Positions 6,709 to 14,782 of a stretch of DNA of 64,000 bases are shown here, piece by piece. The stretch lies in contig NZ_CP063364.1 of NCBI RefSeq assembly GCF_016807805.1, forward strand, positions 80,763 to 144,762, read 5' to 3'. The notes under the pieces were generated by a model. The model had not been told where the DNA came from and ran no database searches. It saw only the letters and a list, made by a program, of their open reading frames with translations. Position 1 is the first letter of the stretch. Every line of letters begins with the position of its first letter. A program made the translations under genes and the position numbers. This DNA comes from Xanthobacter dioxanivorans. Lineage in GTDB: Bacteria > Pseudomonadota > Alphaproteobacteria > Rhizobiales > Xanthobacteraceae.

Positions 6709-8122
6709 CGGGATAGGCCCGCATGATCGCTTCGAGGGTCGGATTGATCCATAGGCGCTGGCGCGCGCGAGAACCGGCCACATAGAGCCCATGTAGCTCC
6801 TCTCGGAACTTCGCCAGGCGCTTGCGCGGGTCCTCCTCGAGGAACTTCGACCAGTCGAACGCATCCCCCAGGACGACGTTGTCCCACTCCAGCCCTTTCG
6901 AGCGATGGAACGTCGTCATCGTCACTTCCGCCTGGTCTACGGGGACCGCCGATCGCGCGCGCAGATCCTCGAGGCGCTGCGGCGTGGTCGTCCCGAACTC
7001 GGTCACGAGCTGGACGATGGCCTTGATCTCCATGTCGTCAATCTCCTCGCCGTACTCGATGAGCTGATCGAAGCGCGAGAACACCCGGAATTCGCGGTCC
7101 TGGACCTGATCCGGCATACGGGCATAGAGGAAGTAGGCATCGAGAATGCGATCGGTCCGGTAGGTTTCGACACCACCGACGAAATGCAGCTTCTTGGTGC
7201 CCGTTGCGATTCCGTGCTGGATGACACCCGCGTTCGTGCGCGACAGGAAGGTGTAGGGGCCCGCGGGCTTGCCCTGGCGATAGAGCTGGGAGGGGCCGCC
7301 GCGTCCGACGATCAGGTTCCGCTCCCCGAACATCGCCAGCACGGAATTCGCCGCCCTGGCGATCTCAGGGCCAAACCGAAAGGTGTTGGTGAGGGCGAAG
7401 TGCTCGCCACCAAACTGCGCGAGTGCATTGACCGCGCCTCGGAACCCATAGATCGCCTGATACTCGTCCCCCACGACCACGAGCGGCAGCTGCTGCCGCT
7501 TCAAGATATTGACCGTGATCGGGTTGGCGTCCTGCGCCTCATCGAACAAGATGATGTCATAGCCCTTCACCACGTGGCCCTCGAGGTCGAAGAGCTTCAG
7601 GTAGCCGTCATGCGGCATGGGCACATCGCGCCGATTGGTGTCCTGCATCAGCTCCCAGAGCTGTTCGGCATAGGGCAGGGCGGTCCGGTCTTTCGGATTG
7701 CGCGGGTCCGCCACTGCGGCGACGGTGGCGCAGCCGGACGAAAGAAACCGCCTCACCAGCCCAATGGCCTCGGACGCGGTGGCGTTGCTGGTCCCGAAAA
7801 CGCGGCTCACCGCGACCGGCTTGGTGTCCCCCAGCTTGTTGCGATAGCGCGCTCCGGTGACGCGGAAGGCGAGGGCATGGCTGGTCTGGGGCTTGGTGTT
7901 GGAGGGAAACGAGGCTTCCGCCTCGAGCTGATTTGCCTTGTTGAAGACCAGGTAGAGAATGCGCCGCTGGGGGCGCCTCTTCGCATAGCCGCGCAGAACT
8001 GTCGTCTTCCCGGCTCCGGACCTGGCGTGAACGACAGACACGGCACCCTCCGCGAGGATCACCTGTTGCTGTTCGCCCGTCCAGCGCCTGGCCGCGGGCG
8101 GCGGGAGATCTCCGGCCTCCAT
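6701..8122 (-). CDS. UvrD/Rep-like superfamily 1 helicase (compact)
   Basis: A 473-residue ATPase with the SF1 motifs in order: Walker A ARSGAGKTT near residue 33, LYLVFNKANQLE (Ia), ILFDEAQD near 190 (II, Walker B), VVVGDEYQAIYGFRGA (III), LTNTFRFG (IV), MTTFHRSKGLEWDNV (V) and LHGLYVAGSRAR (VI). It is much shorter than UvrD (~720 residues) because the 1B/2B insertions are small; the layout resembles the helicase part of Fbh1-like enzymes. It should unwind or strip proteins from DNA with ATP. It sits inside a long minus-strand operon that begins with parM. Confidence 0.92.
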   Translation of the reverse strand: MEAGDLPPPAARRWTGEQQQVILAEGAVSVVHARSGAGKTTVLRGYAKRRPQRRILYLVFNKANQLEAEASFPSNTKPQTSHALAFRVTGARYRNKLGDTKPVAVSRVFGTSNATASEAIGLVRRFLSSGCATVAAVADPRNPKDRTALPYAEQLWELMQDTNRRDVPMPHDGYLKLFDLEGHVVKGYDIILFDEAQDANPITVNILKRQQLPLVVVGDEYQAIYGFRGAVNALAQFGGEHFALTNTFRFGPEIARAANSVLAMFGERNLIVGRGGPSQLYRQGKPAGPYTFLSRTNAGVIQHGIATGTKKLHFVGGVETYRTDRILDAYFLYARMPDQVQDREFRVFSRFDQLIEYGEEIDDMEIKAIVQLVTEFGTTTPQRLEDLRARSAVPVDQAEVTMTTFHRSKGLEWDNVVLGDAFDWSKFLEEDPRKRLAKFREELHGLYVAGSRARQRLWINPTLEAIMRAYPVG

Positions 8123-8123
8123 G

Positions 8124-8378
8124 TCAGCGGTGCTCGATGCGCCGCTGCAGGCGCAAGAAGAGGTGGTAGAAGATCCACGTCCAACCGCCCACCAGCGCGC
8201 TCGCGAGCGCGGGGACCAATAGCGCGATCATCCACCTGGGAGACTCTGGCCCCACCAGGTCGTTTGTCCTCGCAAAGAGGATTGCGGTCATCATCAGGCT
8301 GCCGCCAACGATCGAGCCGGCTAAAAACCCCGCAAGCGCCGCCACGCCGTTGTTGAATTCATTCCGTGCGTAGATCAT
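8124..8378 (-). CDS. small inner membrane protein
   Basis: An 84-residue protein with two predicted membrane helices (AALAGFLAGSIVGGSLMMTAILF and WMIALLVPALASALVGGWTW) and a basic C-terminal tail. It ends one base before the helicase start and its ATG overlaps the stop of the next small gene upstream, so it is operon-coupled. No family recognised. Confidence 0.75.
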   Translation of the reverse strand: MIYARNEFNNGVAALAGFLAGSIVGGSLMMTAILFARTNDLVGPESPRWMIALLVPALASALVGGWTWIFYHLFLRLQRRIEHR

Positions 8379-8533
8379 CCGTGCTCTCCCTTAGGTGCCC
8401 GCTCTCGGAGCATTGCGACGAAGGCGGCGGTGCCTCTGGCGCCGGGCAGCAACAGCCCGGTCGATCGAGAAGCCCGGCGCGCGCCAGGCCGACGCGAAGC
8501 GCGCGGCCTTGAGCCGAGATCCCACTTAGTCAT
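8375..8533 (-). CDS. short basic protein between two coupled membrane genes
   Basis: A 52-residue frame with Arg-rich content (SRPRASRRPGARRASRSTGL). Both ends use stop/start overlaps: its ATG overlaps the end of the gene at 8526-8903 and its stop overlaps the ATG at 8378. Without it the coupling chain would break, which is the main support. The composition is unusual and it could be a decayed remnant or a non-translated spacer. No family recognised. Confidence 0.45.
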   Translation of the reverse strand: MTKWDLGSRPRASRRPGARRASRSTGLLLPGARGTAAFVAMLRERAPKGEHG

Positions 8534-8903
8534 GAGCGGCCTCCACGCCAGCCAGCCGCCACGCGCGCCACAGGCCGTAGGCGACGCGTCCCGTGGCCAC
8601 GCCGTTGACGAACAGGCAAAGGTGGAGAATGACGCTGGCTGTGGTCGGGCCGGCGAGCAGCGAAGCCGCGGAGGCGATTCCGATGCTGCACGCAACGGCC
8701 GCCATCAGGTATCCGCGCACGAGCTGCGCGCGATGCCCTCGCGCCGACTGATCTGCGAACAGCAGGTAGAACGACACCGAGCCGAGCCAAACCACCAGGA
8801 AGCCAGGCTCGCCGCCCTTCACCAGGGCGCCGCCGCCGCTGACGATGAGGATCAGGCTGAGACCTGCCGCGGGCAGGTCGATTGAAACACGCGGCATTCG
8901 CAT
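8526..8903 (-). CDS. hypothetical inner membrane protein
   Basis: A 125-residue protein with about four hydrophobic segments (LPAAGLSLILIVSGGGALV, PGFLVVWLGSVSFYLLF, GYLMAAVACSIGIASAAS, SVILHLCLFVNGVATGRVAYG). Start ATG 8903 overlaps the stop of the upstream gene (TGATG). Operon position is between the segregation genes and the helicase. No family recognised. Confidence 0.75.
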   Translation of the reverse strand: MRMPRVSIDLPAAGLSLILIVSGGGALVKGGEPGFLVVWLGSVSFYLLFADQSARGHRAQLVRGYLMAAVACSIGIASAASLLAGPTTASVILHLCLFVNGVATGRVAYGLWRAWRLAGVEAAHD

Positions 8904-9286
8904 CAGAAGTCTCCACCATAGATGGCGCGGCGCATCGTTCTGCGCGCCGCTTCGAGTTCAGCTAGGGCGTGATCGGCGAGGTCAGGGGGCATGTGCCGCC
9001 AGAAGATCGCTTCGGCATCGTGCCAGGCGTGCCGGACCCGCTTCGGCACGAAGTCGTGGTTTCCATCTGCCCGACCCGTGGGCTCCGCAGGGAGCCGGGG
9101 GGCCAGCACATGCTCGCAGTAGACGAGGAGCACGAGGAGCAGACCGAGCGCGATGGACAGCCCGGCGGCGGGCTGCGGCACCAGCTCACCTAGGAGGAGG
9201 GGGCCGCTGATGCTGAAGAGGCCCGCGGGAAGGAACACCCCGCGCGTGAGACGTAGGAGGTCAACCGAGGTGCGGACGCGGATCAT
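8903..9286 (-). CDS. hypothetical inner membrane protein
   Basis: A 127-residue protein. ATG 9286 is preferred over the GTG at 9292 because GAGGAG stands about 8 bases before it. Two hydrophobic stretches (VFLPAGLFSISGPLLLGELV and AAGLSIALGLLLVLLVYCEH) precede a soluble C-terminal half rich in His, Trp and Arg (RVRHAWHDAEAIFWRHMPPD). It follows the ParR-like gene by 32 bp in the same operon. No family recognised. Confidence 0.72.
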   Translation of the reverse strand: MIRVRTSVDLLRLTRGVFLPAGLFSISGPLLLGELVPQPAAGLSIALGLLLVLLVYCEHVLAPRLPAEPTGRADGNHDFVPKRVRHAWHDAEAIFWRHMPPDLADHALAELEAARRTMRRAIYGGDF

Positions 9287-9318
9287 GGACACTTCTCCTC
9301 GGCCGATACGAACAGGTC

Positions 9319-9690
9319 TCAGGCCTTGAACCCTTTGACCGCCCCGAGCTTCACCTTGCCGGGAGTGGTCTCCGGCTGGGCCATCGCAGGGACGATGGGG
9401 GCACGTGCAGCGGCGGCAGGTCTTGCGATCGGCGGCAACACCGGCGCCGGCGCCACGACAGGCGCTTGCGCCACCACCGATCCACTCTGGTGGCCCTGCA
9501 GACCCTTCAGCATCAGCTCTTGCATGAAGGCGCGACGGCGCCCGGGTGGCTGGGAGTAGAGCAGGTTGTACAGCTCTTGGTGGCTCGGCAGGGTGAGCTC
9601 CCAGGTGAAGCCATCCCGCCTAATCATCTCGCCGGGAGACCGCCTTGGGCTCCGGCCTGCCGTTCCAGGCATTTTTTCATTGTTCGTCAC
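9319..9690 (-). CDS. ParR-like adaptor of the segregation system
   Basis: A 123-residue protein directly after the ParM-like gene. GTG 9690 is preferred because AGAGGGG lies 6 bases upstream; earlier in-frame starts (9738, 9744) lack a ribosome site. Residues ~25-65 (FTWELTLPSHQELYNLLYSQ then PPGRRRAFMQELMLKGL) fit a ribbon-helix-helix of the ParR/StbB kind, with a Pro/Ala linker and a short basic end (GKVKLGAVKGFKA) that could be the filament-binding tail. ParR proteins bind repeated centromere sites, cap ParM filaments and repress their own promoter. Assignment is by position and pattern, not clear homology. Confidence 0.6.
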   Translation of the reverse strand: MTNNEKMPGTAGRSPRRSPGEMIRRDGFTWELTLPSHQELYNLLYSQPPGRRRAFMQELMLKGLQGHQSGSVVAQAPVVAPAPVLPPIARPAAAARAPIVPAMAQPETTPGKVKLGAVKGFKA

Positions 9691-9753
9691 GGCTAACCCC
9701 TCTGCCGCGTGCTCCGCCCTTGCGAACGAAGCTGCCATGAGCACGCCGAGCCA

Positions 9754-11037
9754 TCAGTGGCCGGCGTCGTCTCCCTCTGCGAGCATGACCTTCAGAACGC
9801 CGCGCGCGTTGGAGAAGCGCGGTTCCGAAGGCATGTAGACAAGGCTGGGATCGAACAGCACCTCGAGGTGCTGCTGCAGCAGCACGCTGCCGCCGCCCAC
9901 GAAGATGACGTAGGCGAGGCCGCTGCCGTCCTCGGCATGCCGGTACACCGCCTCGCGAATGCGGGTGGCGAGGGGCTTGAGGGCCGCATCCGCGAGATGG
10001 CTGATGTCCCGGAGCACGCCGTAGATGGGCACTTTCCGATTGATGAGGGCCTGCTCCCGGTCCACCACCGATCTCACGCTGAACTCGTTCTTGATCTTGC
10101 TCTCGAGATCATCGGCCGCATCCAGCACGCCGGCCTTCAGGCTCTCGGACTGCGCGATGTTAATCATCGGCTGGTCTTCGGGGTTGCCCGACCAGGTGCC
10201 ATAGACGATGTCGGTCGTCTTGCCGCCCACATCGACGACCGCGAACGACGAGACATAGCCGAAGCGCTCACAGAAGGGCTCGTTCAGGCTGAGAGCGCCA
10301 TTCTCGAGGGTGAGCATGCAGTCGAAGAACGCGGCCACGCCCTCGGAATAGACGCCGTGATCCGCGATGGCATAGGGCTGCGGCAGGCTCTTGAGGGACT
10401 GGCGGTCGATGAGCCGGACGGGCTTGGCGATGTTCGCCTTCTTCGCCTCGATCAGGCGCACGTTGTGCGCACCCGTGACCGGCTGGTGGAAGTCGGAGTA
10501 GGGGAGGGTGGTCCCGATCCGCAGCTGAGCACCGGCCGGCGCAACGAGATGCAGCGCGTGGTGCACCAACGCCCGGTTACGGTCACTGGTAGGATATTCC
10601 TGGGTCCGATTGTCGCCCGTCTCCTCGGCATTGCGACCGCGGGGGACGATCATGATGATATCGCCGTCGTCGCTGGCGACACGCTCGTCTTCATCATAGG
10701 TGCGGTAGGCATTCGCACCCGCACCGCCGTGCGCATCAACCTCGATGAGGCCCCGCGCAGTTCGGCTGGGGAAGGACCGGGTCACGATCGGACCGCTCGC
10801 ACCATCGCGGAGATAAGCGATCTTGGTCTCCGAATGCCCGTCATCCACGGCAATGCAAAAGGCCGCGCCGCCAGCAACCGCGGGGGCCTGGCCTACGCCA
10901 AGGTCTGCCTCGACCTGGCCAGCAACGACAGGGGTGTCCACGTTCGCAGTCTCCTTCCTGGCCGCCTTGGGCGGCGTCGCCTTCCCCTCGCCCGGCTTTC
11001 GAGCGGGATTCCTGATCTCAGCCTGCGTCATCGGCAT
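9754..11037 (-). CDS. parM: ParM/StbA-like actin, plasmid segregation
   Basis: A 427-residue protein of the ASKHA ATPase fold. ATG 11037 has GAGGA 6 bases upstream. After a ~40-residue Ala/Pro/Lys-rich leader come FCIAVDDGHSETKIAYL (phosphate 1 loop), FAVVDVGGKTTDIVYG near residue 255 (phosphate 2 loop) and YVIFVGGGSVLL near 385 (adenosine loop), all in order. Filaments of such proteins push plasmid copies apart. It is followed by a ParR-like gene and preceded by tandem decamers (11085-11164), so the whole type II partition locus parC-parM-parR appears to be present. The long leader is unusual for R1 ParM (320 residues). Confidence 0.85.
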   Translation of the reverse strand: MPMTQAEIRNPARKPGEGKATPPKAARKETANVDTPVVAGQVEADLGVGQAPAVAGGAAFCIAVDDGHSETKIAYLRDGASGPIVTRSFPSRTARGLIEVDAHGGAGANAYRTYDEDERVASDDGDIIMIVPRGRNAEETGDNRTQEYPTSDRNRALVHHALHLVAPAGAQLRIGTTLPYSDFHQPVTGAHNVRLIEAKKANIAKPVRLIDRQSLKSLPQPYAIADHGVYSEGVAAFFDCMLTLENGALSLNEPFCERFGYVSSFAVVDVGGKTTDIVYGTWSGNPEDQPMINIAQSESLKAGVLDAADDLESKIKNEFSVRSVVDREQALINRKVPIYGVLRDISHLADAALKPLATRIREAVYRHAEDGSGLAYVIFVGGGSVLLQQHLEVLFDPSLVYMPSEPRFSNARGVLKVMLAEGDDAGH

Positions 11038-11084
11038 TGCAGTCCTCGCACTTGCGGCGGCGGAGCGACCTGCACCGCGCCGCG

Positions 11085-11164
11085 TTATCAACCGTTATCA
11101 ACGGTTGATAACGGTTTACAACAGTTGATAACGGTTTACAACGGCTGATGAGCCATGATGAGCG
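11085..11164. repeat. parC: tandem decamer array, parC-like centromere and operator candidate
   Basis: Eight consecutive 10-bp units in exact register: TTATCAACCG (11085), TTATCAACGG (11095), TTGATAACGG (11105), TTTACAACAG (11115), TTGATAACGG (11125), TTTACAACGG (11135), then weaker CTGATGAGCC (11145) and ATGATGAGCG (11155). TTATCAAC and GTTGATAA are reverse complements, so the array contains both orientations. It lies 48 bp upstream of the ParM-like gene. One-turn iterons upstream of parM are the usual ParR-binding centromere of type II partition loci. Confidence 0.75.
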
Positions 11165-11213
11165 TCTATGAGACGCGACAATTGCGCCATTCTGGCTCAA
11201 TTCATTGGACCCA

Positions 11214-12275
11214 CTAGCTTTTGTCCGCCTTCACCGATGCCCCGGCTGCGGAAGCGGCAGGCCCGGCCGCCCCTTCGGGCGCGGTCCTCCGCCGCTTCAC
11301 CATCTGAGCCGTCAGCCGCGCCACGGTGTTCGCCTTCACCGCCGCGACGGATTCGGCCGTTGGCCGCACCGCCGAAGGCCGTTCGGCGCGTTTGCGCCGC
11401 CCGTAGTGATGCAGCGCCGTCATCGCGCTGGCGTGCCCCATCGCCGCCGCCACCTCGCCCTTCGTGGCATCCAGCGTCGCTTTCAGCTCGGCCGCATACT
11501 GGTGCCTGGCGTCGTAGAAACGCAGGCGTTTCCAGCGTTTCGCGATGATCCCCCCGCTCACGAGATCGCCGATCACCGCCTTGAGAACCGGCTGCAGCTT
11601 GGGTCGCAACGCGGCCCAGGTCCGCCCCTGCATGGAGAGCACGAGACGGCTCATCGCCTCGATTTCGTCGGGCGCCATCTTCGCCCGATCCACCACCAAT
11701 TCCCGCACCGGGCCGTTGGCCCGTAACCCCTCGATATATTTCGAGTTTTTCACCCGCAGAACGTCCCCTTCGAGGGTCGTTTCCGCCCACTCCTTCGGCC
11801 GCAAACCAAGCACAGGACCGGCAAGAATGATGTCGCCCGCGATGAGGCCGTAGGTCGTTCCGAGCGCATAGAGAGTTGTCGCGATCTGCCGCCGAACCTC
11901 TTCCGGCATCTGCCTCAAGAGCCCGCCGCCCTTGCGCCCACCACCCCCGCCGGCCTTCTCCCCCTTCCGCGCCGCCCGCCATCGGCGGTCGATCTCGGCC
12001 ACCTGCTCGCTGAACTGCGTTGCAGCCAGCATCGACAGGTAGCGCTCGATCCAAAACCGCAGCGCAGCGCGGTACTGCCGCCGGCTTGCCGGCTTCAGGT
12101 CCCGCGTCAGGGCCTCGTAGGCGAGCACGAGCCCCTGCCAATCGGCGGGCATCGAGCGGCTTTTCAGCCACTCGAGGAAGCGTCGCGCCCGCCTCTCGTA
12201 CTCGCGCTCCGTCGCTTCGCTCCTCCGGCTCGCCTCGGCGCCGCCCTTGGGCGGCCCTTCGCTCCGGTTATCCAT
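11214..12275 (-). CDS. tyrosine recombinase / integrase-like protein
   Basis: A 353-residue protein; ATG 12275 has AGGA 6 bases upstream (a second ATG at 12281 is possible). The N-terminal part (TEREYERRARRFLEWLKSR) fits a SAM-like core-binding domain; the catalytic part has GLRPKEW (first Arg), YDARHQYAAEL (the usual HDLRH box, first His replaced by Tyr) and AAMGHASAMTALHHYGRR (second His box and nucleophile Tyr). The C-terminus is a basic Ala-rich tail. It cuts and rejoins DNA by a 3'-phosphotyrosine link, perhaps resolving plasmid multimers or integrating the element. No attachment site was recognised nearby. Confidence 0.85.
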   Translation of the reverse strand: MDNRSEGPPKGGAEASRRSEATEREYERRARRFLEWLKSRSMPADWQGLVLAYEALTRDLKPASRRQYRAALRFWIERYLSMLAATQFSEQVAEIDRRWRAARKGEKAGGGGGRKGGGLLRQMPEEVRRQIATTLYALGTTYGLIAGDIILAGPVLGLRPKEWAETTLEGDVLRVKNSKYIEGLRANGPVRELVVDRAKMAPDEIEAMSRLVLSMQGRTWAALRPKLQPVLKAVIGDLVSGGIIAKRWKRLRFYDARHQYAAELKATLDATKGEVAAAMGHASAMTALHHYGRRKRAERPSAVRPTAESVAAVKANTVARLTAQMVKRRRTAPEGAAGPAASAAGASVKADKS

Positions 12276-12352
12276 ATTCATTCCTAACCTACGTTACCGT
12301 CCGGCAATCAGCGTAACACAGGTAGGGAGCGCGGAAAGGCGTTCGTTGTCGT

Positions 12353-12378
12353 TTATCGACGCTTATTTGCGTTGATCG
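12353..12378. promoter_or_regulatory. decamer operator array between integrase and lipoprotein genes
   Basis: Hexamers TTATCG (12353), TTATTT (12363) and TGATCG (12373) in 10-bp register lie in the divergent intergenic region, 63 bp before the lipoprotein ATG and 78 bp from the integrase start. The pattern is the same three-decamer layout as the site in front of dotC. It could control either or both genes. Confidence 0.55.
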
Positions 12379-12440
12379 TCGCTAAGGTCGGGCACATGAT
12401 GCGGTCTGCGGCCGAGTGGGTCGCAGAAGCCGGAGTGCCC

Positions 12441-12578
12441 ATGATGTCGTCATTACGGAGGTTCGCCGTGGTCGCCGCTGCCCTGCTGTTGGCAGGGTGC
12501 GCCACGCTGTCAGCGTCGCAACGCCAGGCCTCGTCCGACCAGTTCGTTCGGGACCAGCTTTCGCAGAAGGGCCTGTGA
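12441..12578 (+). CDS. small lipoprotein
   Basis: A 45-residue protein starting at ATG 12441 with CGGAG upstream (12396 is a possible earlier start). A basic N-terminus and the hydrophobic stretch VVAAALLLAGC give a clean lipobox with lipidation expected at the Cys; the mature part is only about 26 residues (ATLSASQRQ...). It would be anchored to a membrane facing the periplasm. Small lipoproteins of this form are common near conjugation genes (entry exclusion or lysis type), but no family is recognised. Confidence 0.7.
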   Translation: MMSSLRRFAVVAAALLLAGCATLSASQRQASSDQFVRDQLSQKGL

Positions 12579-12787
12579 TGCAGCGGGACCGACAATCCAT
12601 CCTCGCGGTCCGACTTCTGTCGGCCCTCTATGCCCGCCTTGCTCCATGGCTCGCTCCTCGCCGCCCGGCGCCGCCTGGTGGGTCGGCGCCGCGGGCCACG
12701 CTTTGTGGTTGGCCCGCCCGTCAGCCCGGTTCGCCGGGCTTGAATGACAACACGCCGGGGCGCACCAGCGCCTGAGGGGGGACGCTC
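12579..12787 (+). other. non-coding stretch with a hairpin
   Basis: No convincing gene. One strong hairpin, AGCCCGG-TTCG-CCGGGCT near 12724-12741, could act as a weak terminator after the lipoprotein gene although it lacks a T-run. Confidence 0.4.
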
Positions 12788-13348
12788 ATGAACGCGCCTT
12801 CCGCGCTCGAAGCGATCGAAGACGATGGCACTCTGGGGGCGCTGACCGTCTGGCAGCCCTGGGCTTCGCTGATCGTCTACCGCGTGAAGCCCTATGAGTT
12901 CCGGTCCCGCCGTCCTCTCGCGGGGAGGGTCGGGCGACGCATTGCGATCCACGCCGGGGCGCGGCCGGTCCGGTCAGCCGAGGTGCGTGACCTCGTTGAT
13001 CGGCTTGCCGGTAAGGAGGCGTGGACCACAGGCTTGTTGCCGGACGCGCTCGACTTTCTCAAGCGCGCGCTCGATGCGCCCGGTCTCCTCCCTTTGTCGG
13101 CCGTCCTCGGGACAGCCGTCCTGGGGCAAGGCGTCGCTGCAAACGAGATAGCGCCGGGGCTCGCCAGGCTGAACGACAGCGACCGGCAGGATCACAGCAT
13201 GTTCGGTTGGCCGCTGTCTGACGTGGAGCGCTTCGACGAACCTGTTCCCGCTCGCGGGGCTCAGGGGTTCTGGCCGTGGCGGCGGCCTGGGCGTGTTCTG
13301 TCGGAAGGGGCGGGCCTCGGGCCGCCGGCTGGTCATGTCAGCGGTTGA
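12788..13348 (+). CDS. ASCH domain protein
   Basis: A 186-residue protein preceded by GAGGGGGGACGCTC. The N-terminal ~130 residues form an ASCH domain: ALTVWQPWASLIVY, KPYEFRSRRP and RIAIHAGARP, with HSMFGWPLSDVERFDEPVPA at its end. ASCH domains share the PUA-like fold and bind RNA or modified nucleotides; phage and plasmid members are often beside methyltransferases. The last ~20 residues overlap the start of the next gene in another frame. Function is unassigned. Confidence 0.88.
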   Translation: MNAPSALEAIEDDGTLGALTVWQPWASLIVYRVKPYEFRSRRPLAGRVGRRIAIHAGARPVRSAEVRDLVDRLAGKEAWTTGLLPDALDFLKRALDAPGLLPLSAVLGTAVLGQGVAANEIAPGLARLNDSDRQDHSMFGWPLSDVERFDEPVPARGAQGFWPWRRPGRVLSEGAGLGPPAGHVSG

Positions 13349-14033
13349 TGTCGTCGCGGCGACGGCGGAGACGCCGGCCCGGGTTCGCCGCGGGTCCGCG
13401 GCCGAGTGGGAGATCCGCGACGCCCTCGTCCTGTACCTCCGTGCCCACCTGCCGCAGGCCCGGATCATTCACGAGCTCGTCTGCGGCGGCCGCCGCGTCG
13501 ATGTGGCGGCGGTGGAACCCGAACGCATCCTGCTGTTCGAGATCAAGTCGGAAAAGGATACCCTCGACCGGGTCGAGGCGCAGACCAAGGCTTTCGCCCT
13601 TTATGGCCACTTCGTCGCGGTGGTGGCCGCAGCGAAGTGGTTTGAGACGCAGCAGAGCAGTTATTTCCCCGGCTCTTACTCAGTCTGGAAGGGACCCGAT
13701 CTGCCGTGGTCAACGAAGACATGGCGATATCCGGAGATCCCAGGGGACACGCGAGGCGGCTGGAAGCTCCCCGGCCGCGGACGTGAGGACCGGTCGAAGC
13801 CATTGGCCTCGCCTGATCTCCTCGAGCTTCTGTGGAATTCTGAGCTGCGCACCGAAGCGGCGCGGGCTGGCATGCGGGTTCCGTCCCGGTGGACCCGGTG
13901 CGACCTTTTCCACGCAATGTCATGGGAAATGGCGGGGCGCGACGTGACCCGGGCCGTGTGCCGTCAGCTTCGGTCACGCCCTTTCGTTGAAGCCGATCCT
14001 CCCATTGAGGAGGTCGCACCTTGCCTGGTCTAG
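13335..14033 (+). CDS. PD-(D/E)XK nuclease-like protein
   Basis: A 232-residue protein; ATG 13335 overlaps the ASCH gene by 14 bp. The core CGGRRVDVAAVEPERILLFE followed by IKSEKDTLDR has the Asp and Glu-x-Lys spacing of a restriction-endonuclease fold, preceded by a helix (AAEWEIRDALVLYLRAHLPQ) with the early Glu. The C-terminal ~100 residues are helical and end in EEVAPCLV. Similar MmcB/sce7726-type proteins are suspected DNA repair or processing nucleases. The exact family is uncertain and the active-site call is by eye. Confidence 0.7.
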   Translation: MSAVDVVAATAETPARVRRGSAAEWEIRDALVLYLRAHLPQARIIHELVCGGRRVDVAAVEPERILLFEIKSEKDTLDRVEAQTKAFALYGHFVAVVAAAKWFETQQSSYFPGSYSVWKGPDLPWSTKTWRYPEIPGDTRGGWKLPGRGREDRSKPLASPDLLELLWNSELRTEAARAGMRVPSRWTRCDLFHAMSWEMAGRDVTRAVCRQLRSRPFVEADPPIEEVAPCLV

Positions 14034-14275
14034 ATCTCGCGGCGGCTCACCAGTGTGTGCTCAAGCTGCGCCGTGGCTTCGGCGATATCGCCGGCGTCGC
14101 CGGTCTCCGCGGCGCGCATCATCAGCAGTTCCACGGTGTGCTGGATGGCGGCGGATTGCCGGACCTGTCCCCACCTGCGCTGCGCGAATTCGCCTGCGTC
14201 GCGGAGCGTGCGGAGCTCTTCACCGCCCTTGAGGCGGAGAACCCGTGCCAGTGGCCTTTTCCAGTCGGGCTCCAT
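14030..14275 (-). CDS. small conserved alphaproteobacterial protein
   Basis: An 81-residue protein running opposite to its neighbours. The pattern W-K-x-L ... LRLKGGEELRTLRDAGEF ... AAIQHTVELLMMRAAETGD followed by AGDIAEATAQLEHTL resembles a small family often seen in Rhizobiales (a short strand pair, then helices). No ribosome site stands before the ATG, and a competing plus-strand frame (14021-14326, TTG start with GAGGAGG, ATGA coupling downstream) is also open; the protein pattern favours the minus strand. Function unknown. Confidence 0.5.
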   Translation of the reverse strand: MEPDWKRPLARVLRLKGGEELRTLRDAGEFAQRRWGQVRQSAAIQHTVELLMMRAAETGDAGDIAEATAQLEHTLVSRREI

Positions 14276-14322
14276 GGAGATTCGCAACGCGATGCCGTCG
14301 CCGGCGGTTCCGGGAGGCCGGC

Positions 14323-14745
14323 ATGACCGCGAAGTCTTCGTCGCAGATTGATGAACCGGCGCGGGGCCGGCTTGTCTTCCGGGGCGGCTGCTGTTCGCGT
14401 TGCTCGGGCGCGCTCGAGTGGACGCAATGGGCCGGCACCCTGCAGTGCTCGACCTGCCGGACCGGCACGATCCCAGGTCCTGGTGTTGCCATTCGGGTGA
14501 GGTGCTGCGTTCCGTTCTGCGAGCGGACCCGCGGCGACCGGAAAACCGAGCCGCCATTGGGGCCCGGCACCGAGTGGATCTGCGGCGAGCACTGGCAGCG
14601 GGTGCCGCGCCGCTTGAAGCTCATTCGCTCGCGGTTGAAGCGCCGTTCGGCAGGCGCGGGCTGGACGGACACCGACAAGCTGATTTCCGCGAGGGTGTGG
14701 CTGCGTTGCAAGCGCGCCGCGATCGAGGCCGCCGCCGGCCTGTGA
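14323..14745 (+). CDS. zinc-ribbon protein
   Basis: A 140-residue protein; ATG has GGGAGG upstream. The N-terminal part has CCSRCSGALEWTQWAGTLQC followed by STC, a treble-clef or rubredoxin-like zinc ribbon with two Cys-x2-Cys knuckles. The basic middle (RRLKLIRSRLKRR) and the C-terminal helix with Trp and Arg suggest nucleic acid contact. It may be a small transcription or DNA-processing factor, as in phage genomes. No family assigned. Confidence 0.72.
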   Translation: MTAKSSSQIDEPARGRLVFRGGCCSRCSGALEWTQWAGTLQCSTCRTGTIPGPGVAIRVRCCVPFCERTRGDRKTEPPLGPGTEWICGEHWQRVPRRLKLIRSRLKRRSAGAGWTDTDKLISARVWLRCKRAAIEAAAGL

Positions 14746-14782
14746 GGCTGCGCCGCCTGACCCGAAGCACAACGTGAGGCCC

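Noticed and set aside
6905..8356. 483-codon plus-strand frame opposite the UvrD-like helicase
   Set aside because: The helicase motifs on the minus strand are complete; this is the complement shadow.
11085..11164. CRISPR-like repeat array
   Set aside because: Units are contiguous decamers without spacers; fits a centromere or operator array, and no cas gene is present in the window.
14021..14326. Plus-strand gene with TTG start, GAGGAGG and ATGA coupling
   Set aside because: Signals are good but the protein looks like a shadow; the minus-strand frame (14030-14275) has the pattern of a conserved small protein. Not fully settled.
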